A DNA stretch of 64,000 nucleotides, taken from the NCBI RefSeq assembly GCF_018736105.1, contig NZ_CP076135.1, positions 2,292,001 through 2,356,000 of the forward strand. The letters run 5' to 3'. This DNA comes from Bradyrhizobium sediminis (GTDB lineage Bacteria; Pseudomonadota; Alphaproteobacteria; Rhizobiales; Xanthobacteraceae). Below, in pieces: positions 19,222 to 28,061 of this stretch (position 1 is its first letter; the number at the start of each line of letters is the position of its first letter). A program made the position numbers and the translations under genes. The notes under the pieces are model-generated. The model was given only the letters and a program-made list of their open reading frames with translations. It was not told the DNA's origin and searched no databases.

Positions 19222-19800
19222 TTATTTCGGCAGCCGTCCCATCATATAGAACTCATCGTTCGGGCGCATGGCGGTAACGTTCGCCATCCGGTTCGACAGC
19301 GCAAAGAACGCCGCAATCGCGGCGATGTCCCAGATGTCGTCGTCGCTGAAGCCATGACCGGCGACCGCGGCAAAATCCGCTTCCGAAACCCTGTTGGCCT
19401 CGGTGCTCACCTTCATCGCGAAGTCGAGCATGGCGCGCTGGCGTGGCGTGATATCCGCCTTGCGGTAGTTGACGGCGATCTGATCCGCAATCTGCGGGTT
19501 CTTGGCGCGGATGCGCAGGATGGCGCCGTGTGCGATCACGCAATAATGGCACTGGTTGGCGCTCGAGGTCGCCACCACGATCATCTCGCGTTCGGCCTTG
19601 GTGAGGCCGCTGTCCTTCTCCATCAGCGCATCGTGATAGGCGAAGAACGCGCGGAATTCGTCGGGCCGATAGGCCAGTGTCAGGAACACGTTCGGCACGA
19701 AGCCGGATTTTTCCTGCACCCCGAGGATGCGGGTACGGATATCGTCGGGCAGCTTGTCGATGGCGGGCGTCGGGAAGCGTCTGGCAACGGGCTGGGTCAT
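19222..19800 (-). CDS. Carboxymuconolactone decarboxylase/AhpD-like peroxidase-related protein
   Basis: A 192-residue all-helical protein of the AhpD-like uncharacterised peroxidase-related family. The active motif CHYCVIAHG gives Cys84, Cys87 and His91, the CxxC-x3-H pattern of thiol peroxidase partners. Start MTQPVARRFPTPAID at 19800 is preferred over an in-frame upstream Met, as it matches family N-termini. It probably takes part in peroxide or alkylhydroperoxide handling. The gene is monocistronic by context. Confidence 0.85.
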   Translation of the reverse strand: MTQPVARRFPTPAIDKLPDDIRTRILGVQEKSGFVPNVFLTLAYRPDEFRAFFAYHDALMEKDSGLTKAEREMIVVATSSANQCHYCVIAHGAILRIRAKNPQIADQIAVNYRKADITPRQRAMLDFAMKVSTEANRVSEADFAAVAGHGFSDDDIWDIAAIAAFFALSNRMANVTAMRPNDEFYMMGRLPK

Positions 19801-19917
19801 AAGCAGGTTCCGGCTCACACCGCGAGATGCGGTCGGCCGCAACCATAGTCCATGGCCGCGTCAGCGCAAAGGTGGCTGGGCGGGAGTGAGCTGCTGCCGG
19901 TTTGATGGACGCCCCGG

Positions 19918-20019
19918 TTAAGCTAGTCCCATCTTGCGTTCGAACTCAACAGGGCTGAGATACCTGATCGTCGAATGGCGCCGGGTCGCGTTGTAGAACC
20001 GTTTGGCGCGTCGTATCCA
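19918..20019 (-). pseudogene. IS3-family transposase C-terminal remnant
   Basis: On the minus strand these bases read ...RFYNATRRHSTIRYLSP and then VEFERKMGLA followed by TAA at 19918-19920. This is the characteristic C-terminal end of IS3-family OrfB transposases (FYNxxRRHSxLxYxSPxxFE). The reading stops matching upstream, next to the GNAT gene, so only about 30 codons remain. It marks an old insertion or recombination point. No inverted-repeat ends could be assigned. Confidence 0.8.
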
Positions 20020-20124
20020 CGACACGCATCCGGCACGCGCTCGCTGGATGACCAGGCACGGCTACCGTTTGCTGCTCCTGCAGAAACTCCCGCATTGAAC
20101 GCCAAGCTACCAAGGACCCAGGCA

Positions 20125-20697
20125 ATGTCCCATGAACTGACCTTCCGTCCGGTGACTTCAGAGAACTGGACCGACTTTGAGAAGTTATTCGAGAGCCGTG
20201 GCGGACCAAAATCCTGCTGGTGCACCGTTTGGCGAACGGTGCAGAGCTGCCCGAATTCCGAGCGTCCGGCAACGGCCAAGAAACTGGAGATGAAGAAACG
20301 CATATCGACGGGAGAGCCGGTAGGACTGCTCGGCTATTTCGGCTCGGAGCCCGTTGCATGGTGTTCCATAGCGCCGCGCGACACCTACCGCGCCGCGATG
20401 AGCGATCCAATGCGGGGGGACGAAAAGCACAAAATCTGGTCGATCGTCTGCTTCTTCGTGTCGAGACAGTTCCGAGGACAGGGGCTGTTCCAGAAGTTGA
20501 TCGCGGCTGCGGAAACGCATGCAGCCGACAACGGAGCGACATTGCTCGAGGGGTATCCTGTCGATCAAGACTCTCCCAGCTACCGGTTTGGCGGCTTCCT
20601 GCCGGCATTCGAGCAGGCCGGATACTCACTGGTCGGCCACAAGGGAGCCCGTCGACACGTTGTTCGCAAGGCACTCACTGTAGCTGGAACCAAGTGA
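20125..20697 (+). CDS. GNAT family N-acetyltransferase
   Basis: A 190-residue acetyltransferase. The acetyl-CoA motif A is SIVCFFVSRQFRGQGLFQKLI, with FRGQGL as the pyrophosphate loop. The N-terminal region has a Cys-rich CWCTVW stretch seen in one GNAT subgroup. The start ATG at 20125 is chosen because the sequence upstream overlaps the IS3 remnant in the other direction. The acceptor substrate is unknown. It lies directly beside a transposase scrap, which suggests it may be an acquired gene. Confidence 0.85.
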   Translation: MSHELTFRPVTSENWTDFEKLFESRGGPKSCWCTVWRTVQSCPNSERPATAKKLEMKKRISTGEPVGLLGYFGSEPVAWCSIAPRDTYRAAMSDPMRGDEKHKIWSIVCFFVSRQFRGQGLFQKLIAAAETHAADNGATLLEGYPVDQDSPSYRFGGFLPAFEQAGYSLVGHKGARRHVVRKALTVAGTK

Positions 20698-20831
20698 GGT
20701 CGGTCATTGAGATGAAAAGCGCCCACTACGCAATCACGTCGCCGCGCTCTGACAGATAGTGCTGATCCCCGCGCAACCATCGCCGCTCGACGGCTGGGCC
20801 TCCGCCACGAAGATTCTCTGGGGCCAGGTCC

Positions 20832-21350
20832 TCACAGGCTGTCCCAATAGGGTAAGCTGTCATTCTCTCGCCCGACATACATGAGTTTTCGCGGCTGGCC
20901 GTCCGCCGCAGGTGCGAGATCGGCGAGGATGCCGAAGCGGCCACTGTCCGGATATTCGACGACATCGGGTGAGAACATCGAGCTGACCGCCAGAAATCGC
21001 AATTCCTCCGTGCCGGTGTTGACGAACTGATGCGCCGTCTCAGGCCCACCGGCGGGACAGGAGATGATGTCCCCTGGGCGGATGACATGGCTTTCACCAC
21101 CGATCCGAATCTCGCCTGTCCCCGACAGGATAAAGAACATCTCGTCGTTGACGTGGTGATTGTGGAACGGGAAGGCCCGCTTGCCGGGCGGGATGGCGGT
21201 CACATTATAGCCGAGCTTGCTCGCGCCGAACTGCCGCGAAACGAATGCGACCTTGGCGTCGATGATTTCCGCCGCCGCGCCGGTCGGGGCATATTGCGGC
21301 GGGCGGGGGTGCAGGTCGGCGTCGGCGACGTTGAGGATGGGTCTGGTCAT
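20832..21350 (-). CDS. Cupin-domain protein
   Basis: A 172-residue single-cupin protein. Cupin motif 1 is PFHNHHVNDEMFFILSGTGE with the metal-binding HxH...E, and motif 2 is the GDIISCPAGGPETAHQFVNTG region. It may be a metal-dependent enzyme or a small-molecule binding protein. It is divergent from a WYL-type regulator with 87 bases between the two, so that regulator probably controls it. Confidence 0.85.
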   Translation of the reverse strand: MTRPILNVADADLHPRPPQYAPTGAAAEIIDAKVAFVSRQFGASKLGYNVTAIPPGKRAFPFHNHHVNDEMFFILSGTGEIRIGGESHVIRPGDIISCPAGGPETAHQFVNTGTEELRFLAVSSMFSPDVVEYPDSGRFGILADLAPAADGQPRKLMYVGRENDSLPYWDSL

Positions 21351-21437
21351 CGGAGCTCTTTCTTTGCTTATGAGCGCCCCAGTCTAGCGATCCATACCTG
21401 TCAATTTCTGTCAGGTTGGTTTAGCATAATCGTCATC

Positions 21438-22412
21438 ATGCGAGCGAGCCGGCTCCTGTCCATACTGACGACCCTTCAAGCGCGCGGCCGCGTCACGGCC
21501 CAAACGCTCGCCGACGAGTGTGAAGTTTCGCTGCGGACCATCTATCGCGATATCGACGCCCTCAGCGCGGCCGGAATCCCCGTTTACAGTGAACGTGGAT
21601 CGGAGGGCGGCTACCGGCTTCTCGACGGCTATCGCGTGCGGCTGAACGGCCTCTCGGCCAAGGAGGCCGAGGCGTTGTTTTTGACCGGCCTCTCCGGCCC
21701 CGCCGCTGATCTCGGGCTCGGCGCCGTCATGACCGCCGCCCAAACGAAGCTGCTTGCGGCTCTGCCGCAAGACCTGCGGTCGAGCGCGGAACGGATGCGC
21801 AGCCGTTTCCATCTTGATGCGCCGGCTTGGTTCTCGGAGGCCGAGCACCCCATCCACCTCATCGCGATCGCCGATGCCGTCTGGCGACAGATCGCGATCA
21901 GGATTCGCTACAAGAGCTGGAAGGCCGAAAAGACCCGTCTGGTCGAACCCTTGGGGATCGTGCTCAAGAGCGGGACTTGGTATCTCGTCGGCCAGATCGA
22001 AGGACGCGCGCGCACCTATCGCATTGCCCGGATCCTCGAACTTACGGTTCTCGATGAGGCTTTCGAGCGGCCAGACAGGTTCGACCTTTCCGGCTACTGG
22101 CGGGAGTCGACCGAGCGGCTCGAAGCGGAGCTACATCCCGTGACGGCGAGGCTGCGCCTCTCTCCGCTCGGCGTCGATCTCTTGGCCGCGTTCAGCCCTG
22201 CCTACGTGCGCGACAGGACAAAACTGGAGATTGATGGCGACGCCAAAGGATGGCGTATCGCGACGCTTCCGGTCGGAAAGACGTGGCACGCCATCACAGA
22301 CCTCTTGCGTCTTGGCGGGGAAGTCGAAGTGCTCGAGCCTCTGGAACTGCGTGACAAAATGGCAAGAGTCGCAGAGGACATAGCGCGGGCTTATCGCGAG
22401 CCACGCAACTGA
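21438..22412 (+). CDS. YafY/DeoR-type transcriptional regulator with WYL domain
   Basis: A 324-residue regulator. The N-terminal winged helix is MRASRLLSILTTLQ...LADECEVSLRTIYRDIDAL, and the WYL domain is SGTWYLVGQIEGRARTYRIARI. WYL domains sense nucleic acids or small ligands. The ATG at 21438 begins the helix-turn-helix as in the family. It is transcribed away from the cupin gene, which is its probable target (inference from divergent arrangement). Confidence 0.9.
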   Translation: MRASRLLSILTTLQARGRVTAQTLADECEVSLRTIYRDIDALSAAGIPVYSERGSEGGYRLLDGYRVRLNGLSAKEAEALFLTGLSGPAADLGLGAVMTAAQTKLLAALPQDLRSSAERMRSRFHLDAPAWFSEAEHPIHLIAIADAVWRQIAIRIRYKSWKAEKTRLVEPLGIVLKSGTWYLVGQIEGRARTYRIARILELTVLDEAFERPDRFDLSGYWRESTERLEAELHPVTARLRLSPLGVDLLAAFSPAYVRDRTKLEIDGDAKGWRIATLPVGKTWHAITDLLRLGGEVEVLEPLELRDKMARVAEDIARAYREPRN

Positions 22413-22492
22413 TCGATGGGAATTACGGCGACAGTGCACTTAATCCTTCCGCGATAGCGCTCGACGACGGGCAGGGCCATGAGCATTTTCAA

Positions 22493-22620
22493 ATCGCGTG
22501 ATGATGCAACAGTGCCGCTGATTTGCCCGACGTGTCAAAATATTTTCGCGGGACGTTCAAAGCCTCAGGCGCCCAGCTCTTACTTTGCATGGGGTTGTTT
22601 TCGATATTTTGGTTTGGAGG
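22493..22620. repeat. Dispersed-repeat-like intergenic sequence
   Basis: The segment starting near GATGATGCAACAGTGCCGCT and ending in ...TTTTCGATATTTTGG resembles a repeat often found between genes in Bradyrhizobium-type genomes. It can be read as a 67-codon frame but looks like non-coding repeat. Recognition is from memory and was not searched. Confidence 0.5.
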
Positions 22621-22667
22621 GCGCCGGGTCGGCCTTTCGCCTGTCCCGATCGCGATCGCAGGTGGCC

Positions 22668-22790
22668 GGTAGGATGGGTTGAGCTCTTGCGAAACCCATC
22701 ACCTTGCTGCCCGCATGCGGCCGTTCGCGTCACGCGATGGGTATCGCTGCGCTCCACCCGTCCTGCGGCTCTGTCACGAAAATCGCCGCC
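22668..22790. repeat. Intergenic repeat with GATGGGTT arms
   Basis: GTAGGATGGGTTGAGCTCTTGCGAAACCCATC-type sequence from 22668 and the later ATGGGTATCGCTGCGCTCCACCC form imperfectly inverted blocks. This kind of element recurs in rhizobial intergenic regions (recalled). With the preceding repeat it fills most of the 386-base gap between the WYL regulator and the HerA-like gene; no gene is seen there. Confidence 0.55.
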
Positions 22791-22798
22791 GCCGGCCC

Positions 22799-24565
22799 TC
22801 AGCGCAGCGGCTTCTTCAAGAGCGAGAACCGGTCGGGATCGTGTCCCATCGACGGCTGCAGCATCGGCGCTTCCACCATGCGCGGTTCCAAAGAGCGGGC
22901 GGCGGGGCGTTCGTTGATGGCGGGATCGTTGGGGACGTCGCGATGCGAGGTGGCTCCGCGCCAGCGCTCCAGCACGGCGCCGACGAAATGCATATCGTGG
23001 CCGGCGGCGACCGACGGCACCGTCGATATCGTGGCCTCGCTACGCGGCAATTGATGCGCCGGCACTTCCTTGAAGCGCAGGCGCGTCGGCAGCGCCACGC
23101 CTTCGCCGAACGCCAGCACTTCGCGGGTGCCGAGCGAGGGCACGAACGACAGCAGGTTGGCCGCGGCGTCGGAGACCGCCGAGCGCAGCAGCGCCTGGTC
23201 GCGGTCGTTGGCAAGCCGCATCGTGAACAGCGTATTGCACTGGGAAATGATGGTGGCGTCGAGTTCGGCGGGGCGCTGGGTGACGAGGCCGAGATAGACG
23301 CCGTATTTGCGGCCTTCCTTGGCGATCCGCGAGACCGCCTTGCGGGTCGGGCCGAAGCCGATGTTGCGGTCGGCGGAGGCGTAGCGATGCGCCTCTTCGC
23401 AGACGAACAACAGCGGCGAGACGCCGTCGCTCCACAGCCCGAAATCGAACGCCATCCGGCACAGCACCGACACCACGGAATCGACGACTTCGGCGGGGAA
23501 GCCGGCCAGCTGCATGATGGTCATCGGCCGGCCGTTGGCGGGCAGCCGGAACAGGTGGCTGATGACTTCGGCCATGGTGTCGCCGCCGACATTGGCGTTG
23601 TCGAACATGAAGGTGTAGCGCGGATCGTTGCGCACGGTCTCGATGCGCGAGATCAGCTTGTGATAGATGATGCGCGACGAGCGGTTCTCGAGCTTGCCCA
23701 TGCGTTCGTCGATCAGCGAAATCAGGTCGACCAGGCGATAGGGGACCGGGGTGTCGACGGTGTAGCCGATCGCCTTGGGATCGGCGCGCTTCAGCCCGAG
23801 CCGGTCGGTGTTCTGGTACTGGGTGTAGATGCCCTTCGCCATCGGGATGACTTCGGCAAGGATGTCGAGTTCCTCAGGCACCCCGGGCCGGCCGGCGAAC
23901 AGCACGTCGACGATCTCTTCGAAATTGAACAGCCAGAACGGCAGCTTCAGATTGCGCGGATTGAGAACCAGCGCGCGGTCGCCGAAGCAGCGGCCGTACT
24001 CGTTGTGAACGTCGAGCAGGAAAATGCGCAGGTTGGGCCGCGACTTGAGGATTTCGTTCAGCAGCAGCGACACGCCGCTCGATTTGCCGACGCCGGTCGA
24101 GCCGAGCACCGCGAAGTGCTTGCTGAGCATTTCCTCGACGTCGACATAGGCGATGACGGAGCGGTCCTGCTGCAGGGTGCCGATATTGATCTGGTCCGAC
24201 CCGGTCGGGGCGTAGACGGTGCGCAGCTCCTGATTGGTGATGAGTTCGACGGGATCGCCGATGGTCGGATAATTGGTGACGCCGCGCTGGAATTTGGGGC
24301 GTTCCGGGCCACCGAGGATTTCGCCGAGCAGGTCGACGCCGGCGATGGCGACGTAATTGTCGCTGGCCGGCAGGCCCTCGCAGGTCACTTCCGTGATCAT
24401 GGCCACGATGGTGGAATTGGCGCAGCGGATGCTGACGAACTTGCCGACGGTCGCTCGCGCTTCGGAGACGGCCATCTGGCTGGTCGCCAGCAGTCCGACC
24501 CGGGCGAGGGATCCGCGCACCGAAATCACTCGTCCGAAGGATGTCACAGTGGTTGAACCTGGCAT
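22799..24565 (-). CDS. HerA-like P-loop ATPase (DUF87)
   Basis: A 588-residue FtsK/HerA-class motor ATPase. Walker A is GSTGVGKSSGVSLLL and a Walker B-like segment is RIFLLDVHNEYG. An N-terminal HAS-barrel-like domain (GRVISVRGSLARVGLL) and the sensor region VCEEAHRYASADRNIGFGPTRKAVSRIAKEGRKYGV, given by its landmarks CEEAHRY and RKYGVYLGLVTQRP, complete the HerA pattern. HerA hexamers usually pair with a NurA nuclease in DNA end processing or in defence modules; no NurA is adjacent. It is divergent from hemA. Confidence 0.88.
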   Translation of the reverse strand: MPGSTTVTSFGRVISVRGSLARVGLLATSQMAVSEARATVGKFVSIRCANSTIVAMITEVTCEGLPASDNYVAIAGVDLLGEILGGPERPKFQRGVTNYPTIGDPVELITNQELRTVYAPTGSDQINIGTLQQDRSVIAYVDVEEMLSKHFAVLGSTGVGKSSGVSLLLNEILKSRPNLRIFLLDVHNEYGRCFGDRALVLNPRNLKLPFWLFNFEEIVDVLFAGRPGVPEELDILAEVIPMAKGIYTQYQNTDRLGLKRADPKAIGYTVDTPVPYRLVDLISLIDERMGKLENRSSRIIYHKLISRIETVRNDPRYTFMFDNANVGGDTMAEVISHLFRLPANGRPMTIMQLAGFPAEVVDSVVSVLCRMAFDFGLWSDGVSPLLFVCEEAHRYASADRNIGFGPTRKAVSRIAKEGRKYGVYLGLVTQRPAELDATIISQCNTLFTMRLANDRDQALLRSAVSDAAANLLSFVPSLGTREVLAFGEGVALPTRLRFKEVPAHQLPRSEATISTVPSVAAGHDMHFVGAVLERWRGATSHRDVPNDPAINERPAARSLEPRMVEAPMLQPSMGHDPDRFSLLKKPLR

Positions 24566-24912
24566 GTCATGAGGTTGGATCGGACCCCATTATGCGGCCA
24601 CGGGGCTGGAGAAACGGTTAAATGGGGGAGATGCCCGGTCCTTCAAATCCACCCTACTTTGGTTAGGGCTGCCGCTTGCTGCCCCGCAGCAAACTGGTCC
24701 GCATTGGCGGATTTTGCTGGGAAATCGCGGTTTTCGGGGGCTCGCCGACGGGCGTCAGGGGCGCCCCTCGCTTTACCTCTTGTTTACCAAGGCCGGAGGT
24801 CACGGTTCGCGGGCGACCCTTGGATTCCGATCCGGTGCCTGATCTCGATCAAGGCGAGCGGCCGGGATCCCGGCTTTAGTATTGGCAGAGGATACCGTGG
24901 GGACGAAGCATC
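24566..24912. other. Divergent intergenic region before hemA
   Basis: About 350 bases between the HerA-like gene and hemA. It contains an Fnr/FixK-type dyad (24839-24852) and otherwise no recognisable gene or RNA. Confidence 0.5.
24839..24852. promoter_or_regulatory. Fnr/FixK-type box upstream of hemA
   Basis: CTGAT-CTCG-ATCAA differs from the consensus TTGAT-N4-ATCAA by one base. Its centre is 67 bases before the hemA ATG, so a class II position (-41.5) would place transcription start near 24887. Oxygen control of hemA by Fnr/FixK proteins is known in related alphaproteobacteria; here it is an inference from the site. Confidence 0.65.
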
Positions 24913-26142
24913 ATGGACTATAATGTCTTTTTCGATCGGGCCCTGGACCAGCTTCGGGACGAACGCCGCTACCGGGTCTTTGCCGACCTGGAACGGCTGG
25001 CGGGCAGATTTCCCCATGCCATCTGGCATTCGCCGGACGGTCCGCGCGACGTCGTGATCTGGTGCTCCAACGATTACCTCGGCATGGCCCAGCATCCGAA
25101 AGTGGTCGGCGCGATGGTGGAGACCGCCATGCGGATGGGCACCGGGGCCGGCGGCACCCGCAATATCGCCGGCACCAATCATCCCCTGATCGAGCTGGAG
25201 CGCGAGCTCGCCGAGCTGCACGGCAAGCAGGCCGCGCTGGTCTTTACTTCGGGCTACGTTTCGAACGAGACCGGCATCTCGACGCTTGCGAGGCTGTTGC
25301 CGAACTGTCTGCTGCTGTCGGATGCGCTCAACCACAACTCGATGATCGAGGGCGTGCGCAAGTCCGGCTCTGAAAAGCAGGTGTGGCGCCACAACGACAT
25401 CGAACATCTCGAGCAATTGCTGCGGGCGGCGGCCCCGGAGCGGCCGAAACTGATCCTGTGCGAAAGCCTCTACTCGATGGACGGCGACGTCGCGCCGCTG
25501 CATCGGATCTGCGATCTCGCAGAGCGCTACGGCGCCTTGACCTATGTCGACGAGGTTCACGCCGTCGGCATGTACGGACCGCATGGCGGCGGCATCGCCG
25601 AGCGGGACGGGGCGATGGCGCGCATCGACGTCATCGAAGGCACGCTGGCCAAGGCGTTCGGCTGTCTCGGCGGCTATATCGCGGCCAACGCCAATCTGAT
25701 CGACGCGGTGCGCTCCTACGCGCCGGGCTTCATCTTCACGACGGCGCTGCCACCGGCGATCTGCGCGGCGGCCACCGCCGCCATCCGGCATCTCAAGACG
25801 TCGCAGTCCGAGCGCGATCGCCACCAGGACCGCGCCGCCCGCCTCAAGCTCGTGCTCAATGCCGCGCGGCTTCCGGTGATGCAAAGCGACACCCACATCG
25901 TGCCGCTGCATGTCGGCGACCCCGAGAAATGCAAGGCGGCGTGCGACCTGCTGCTGTCGGAATACGGCATCTATATCCAGCCTATCAACTACCCGACGGT
26001 GCCCAGAGGCATGGAGCGGCTGCGGATCACGCCGTCACCCTATCACGACGACGCTCTGATCGATCGTCTGGCCGAAGCCCTCACCGATGTCTGGGACCGG
26101 CTCGGGCTCGAGTGGGTCGATCAGGTTCTCGCAGCGGAATAA
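24913..26142 (+). CDS. hemA: 5-aminolevulinate synthase
   Basis: A 409-residue PLP enzyme that condenses glycine and succinyl-CoA to 5-aminolevulinate, the first step of tetrapyrrole synthesis in alphaproteobacteria. It has the start [20 protein letters not shown], the glycine-rich [21 protein letters not shown] region (seen as [13 protein letters not shown]), [12 protein letters not shown] with the PLP aspartate, and the Schiff-base lysine in [13 protein letters not shown]. It stands at the edge of the heme d1/denitrification locus, behind an Fnr-type box, and could raise tetrapyrrole supply under low oxygen. Confidence 0.97.
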   Translation: MDYNVFFDRALDQLRDERRYRVFADLERLAGRFPHAIWHSPDGPRDVVIWCSNDYLGMAQHPKVVGAMVETAMRMGTGAGGTRNIAGTNHPLIELERELAELHGKQAALVFTSGYVSNETGISTLARLLPNCLLLSDALNHNSMIEGVRKSGSEKQVWRHNDIEHLEQLLRAAAPERPKLILCESLYSMDGDVAPLHRICDLAERYGALTYVDEVHAVGMYGPHGGGIAERDGAMARIDVIEGTLAKAFGCLGGYIAANANLIDAVRSYAPGFIFTTALPPAICAAATAAIRHLKTSQSERDRHQDRAARLKLVLNAARLPVMQSDTHIVPLHVGDPEKCKAACDLLLSEYGIYIQPINYPTVPRGMERLRITPSPYHDDALIDRLAEALTDVWDRLGLEWVDQVLAAE

Positions 26143-26312
26143 TCCGGATCCGGAAAAAGCTGCATTGCGCTCTCCGCTGCGGCCCGTCCGGTTTCGTGGA
26201 TGACCGATCGCCGCACATTGCGCGGCGCTCCTATTGCAGCGCAAAAAAATGACGGGGATGCCGGATTTTTCCGGCCTAAGCGCCCATGCGCGGACCGGAT
26301 TCGCCGCGAAAG

Positions 26313-26326
26313 TTGTGCTTCCACAA
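26313..26326. promoter_or_regulatory. Dyad of Crp/Fnr spacing upstream of DUF1858 gene
   Basis: TTGTG-CTTC-CACAA is a perfect 5-4-5 dyad, with the same spacing as Fnr/NnrR boxes but a TTGTG half-site. It lies about 50 bases before the DUF1858 start. It could be an NnrR/Dnr-type site. Confidence 0.45.
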
Positions 26327-26371
26327 AGACCGGGCGGGCCTTCCTGGGCGTAATGCACCGTGGAGGTGCTC

Positions 26372-26572
26372 ATGCCGATTGGCTTCGACGATCTGGTGCA
26401 CGACGTCATGAACGACTGGCCGGCGACCATCCGGGTCTTTCTCGACTTCAGGATGGGGTGCGTGGGCTGTCCTATCGCGTGCTTCCATACCGTGGACGAC
26501 GCATGCGGAGAGCATCACGTCGATCGCGACGCCTTCCTGAAGGCGCTGCGCGAAGTTGTCGCATCACAATGA
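26372..26572 (+). CDS. DUF1858 small cysteine protein
   Basis: A 66-residue protein of the DUF1858 family, with FLDFRMGCVGCPIACFHTV and a downstream CGEHHVD segment. Such small domains occur with denitrification, NO-stress and hybrid cluster protein genes, probably as redox or regulatory partners; the exact role is unknown. The start ATG at 26372 has a strong GGAGG five bases upstream, which decides it over the in-frame GTG at 26360. It lies between hemA and the Dnr-type regulator. Confidence 0.85.
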   Translation: MPIGFDDLVHDVMNDWPATIRVFLDFRMGCVGCPIACFHTVDDACGEHHVDRDAFLKALREVVASQ

Positions 26573-26613
26573 ACGGCTGTGCTCCGAAAAACCCGGCCTT
26601 TCGCCGGCGCAAA

Positions 26614-26627
26614 TTGATCTAGGTCAA
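26614..26627. promoter_or_regulatory. Fnr/Dnr box upstream of the regulator gene
   Basis: TTGAT-CTAG-GTCAA matches the Fnr/Dnr consensus except for one position. The centre is about 85 bases before the regulator ATG, so transcription from near 26662 would fit class II activation. It may give autoregulation or control by an Fnr/FixK protein. Confidence 0.75.
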
Positions 26628-26705
26628 TTTGCTTTCTGCATAGGCAGTAGTCTTGCACCGCAGGCAACGAAGCAGGCGGAGGCATCACCACCGAGGAATT
26701 GATCC

Positions 26706-27458
26706 ATGACCGCTCCGACGCCAGACGATCTGAAAACCGCTTCACAGACGGCCGTGCTCTGCGGTCTCAACCCGCGGACGGTCCAGGCCCTTCTTGCGCC
26801 CGCCACTGTCGTCGAGCTCGAGCCCGGCGACGCCCTGTTCCGGCAAGGCGAGCCGGCTGCGGCGTTCTTCATCGTCATCGAGGGATGGATCAAGCTGTAC
26901 CGGATCACGCCCGCCGGCGACGAGGCGGTTCTTCACGTTCTCACCAAGGGCGAGAGTTTCGCCGAGGCGGTCGCCTTCGCAGGGGGCCGTTATCCCGCCA
27001 CAGCTTCCGCCGCCACCGATTCCCGCGTTGTCCTGATACCGGCGCATCATGTGATGTGCTGCATTCGCGAGATACCGGATATCGCGATCGCGATGATTGC
27101 GTCGACCTCACAGCATCTCCATCAACTGGTTCAGCGCGTCGAGCAGCTTTCCGCGCAAAGCGGTTTGCAGCGCGTAGCGGAATTCCTCGCCGCATTGTGC
27201 CCGAACATCAACGGCTCCTGCCGGATTTCGCTGCCTTACGACAAATCCCTGATTGCCGGGCGGCTCGGGCTCAAGCCGGAATCGCTGTCGCGGGTGTTCG
27301 CGAAGCTTCGTCTGGTCGGTGTCGACGTTCGTGCCTCCGATGTCGTGGTCAGCGAAGTCGCCCTGCTCAGGAGCCTGATCGCCAGCGATCGAATCAAGGC
27401 CCGCAGCGGGATGAATGGCGGAAGGCATCAGCTCGGCGAGGGCCGGGCTCAGCACTGA
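26706..27458 (+). CDS. Crp/Fnr family regulator, Dnr/NnrR type
   Basis: A 250-residue regulator with a cNMP-like effector domain (EPGDALFRQGEPAAAFFIVIEGWIKLY), a dimer helix and a C-terminal helix-turn-helix DKSLIAGRLGLKPESLSRVFAKLR, noted as SLIAGRLGLKPESLSRVF, which is very like Pseudomonas Dnr. It lacks the N-terminal three-Cys cluster of Fnr, so it is more likely an NO (heme) sensor than an oxygen [4Fe-4S] sensor. It probably controls the reductase and nir operons through the dyads found in this window. The last 20 residues are low-complexity. Confidence 0.88.
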   Translation: MTAPTPDDLKTASQTAVLCGLNPRTVQALLAPATVVELEPGDALFRQGEPAAAFFIVIEGWIKLYRITPAGDEAVLHVLTKGESFAEAVAFAGGRYPATASAATDSRVVLIPAHHVMCCIREIPDIAIAMIASTSQHLHQLVQRVEQLSAQSGLQRVAEFLAALCPNINGSCRISLPYDKSLIAGRLGLKPESLSRVFAKLRLVGVDVRASDVVVSEVALLRSLIASDRIKARSGMNGGRHQLGEGRAQH

Positions 27459-27485
27459 TGGTCGCGAAGGCTGCAGCCGTTCTTC

Positions 27486-27950
27486 CTAGTGCAGCAATGA
27501 TTTGATCCTCGGCAACACGCTGGCGCGCCACTCGGTCGCGCCGAAGCGCTGCTCCACGATTCTGTGGTCGGCGACCACCAGCCACAGCGGCACGCCGTCG
27601 CTGCGCCGCAGCCCGTTGCGGTAGTTGCGCAGGTCATCCGGCCAGTGTTCGTCCTTCAGGACGTCGTGGAGATGCGGCGACTTGACCTCCCGGTAGGTAA
27701 TGCGCGGGAATTCCGCGGATGCCAGGAACGCGGCGCCGTCGCCGTTCTGCCAGGCGCGACAGGGCGCGCAATCCTCGGCGCCGACATACAGCAGCATGAT
27801 GTCTGCGTCGCGCGCGGGCTTGCCGGCATGAACGGCCCACGCCGTCACCGCGACCGCCGCGACGGCAACGACGATGCCGGCGCCGAACGTCGTTCGGCGA
27901 AAGATCGCCGAACGGCGTGCCCGTTGAACGAGGAGCCGAATTCCAGACAT
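27486..27950 (-). CDS. Membrane-anchored thioredoxin-like protein
   Basis: A 154-residue protein with an N-terminal membrane anchor (residues about 22-42, AGIVVAVAAVAVTAWAV) and a periplasmic thioredoxin-like domain carrying CAPC in YVGAEDCAPCRAW. It is probably a thiol-disulfide protein in the periplasm, perhaps for cytochrome or CuA maturation (inference). It is divergent from the CuA reductase operon, sharing its upstream region with an Fnr/Dnr dyad. The family is not firmly recognised. Confidence 0.75.
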   Translation of the reverse strand: MSGIRLLVQRARRSAIFRRTTFGAGIVVAVAAVAVTAWAVHAGKPARDADIMLLYVGAEDCAPCRAWQNGDGAAFLASAEFPRITYREVKSPHLHDVLKDEHWPDDLRNYRNGLRRSDGVPLWLVVADHRIVEQRFGATEWRASVLPRIKSLLH

Positions 27951-27983
27951 GTCGAATTATTTCTGTTGCCGGTCTCGTCATCC

Positions 27984-27997
27984 TTGACCGCGGTCAA
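27984..27997. promoter_or_regulatory. Perfect Fnr/Dnr-type dyad before the reductase operon
   Basis: TTGAC-CGCG-GTCAA is a perfect palindrome, extended as CCTTGACCGCGGTCAAGG. Its centre is 71 bases before the first ATG of the operon and 41 bases before the thioredoxin-like start on the other strand. A nearly identical box lies before nirS, which argues for common control. Confidence 0.75.
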
Positions 27998-28061
27998 GGA
28001 TGCGACGGGTGCGCGCCAGATAGATTTGAATTGTTCACCGGAAGGTCCAAGGGGTCCCGCC

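Noticed and set aside
22479-22682. 67-codon frame starting MSIFKSRDDATVPLICPTCQN
   Set aside because: Looks like translation of a dispersed intergenic repeat rather than a real protein, despite the CxxC.
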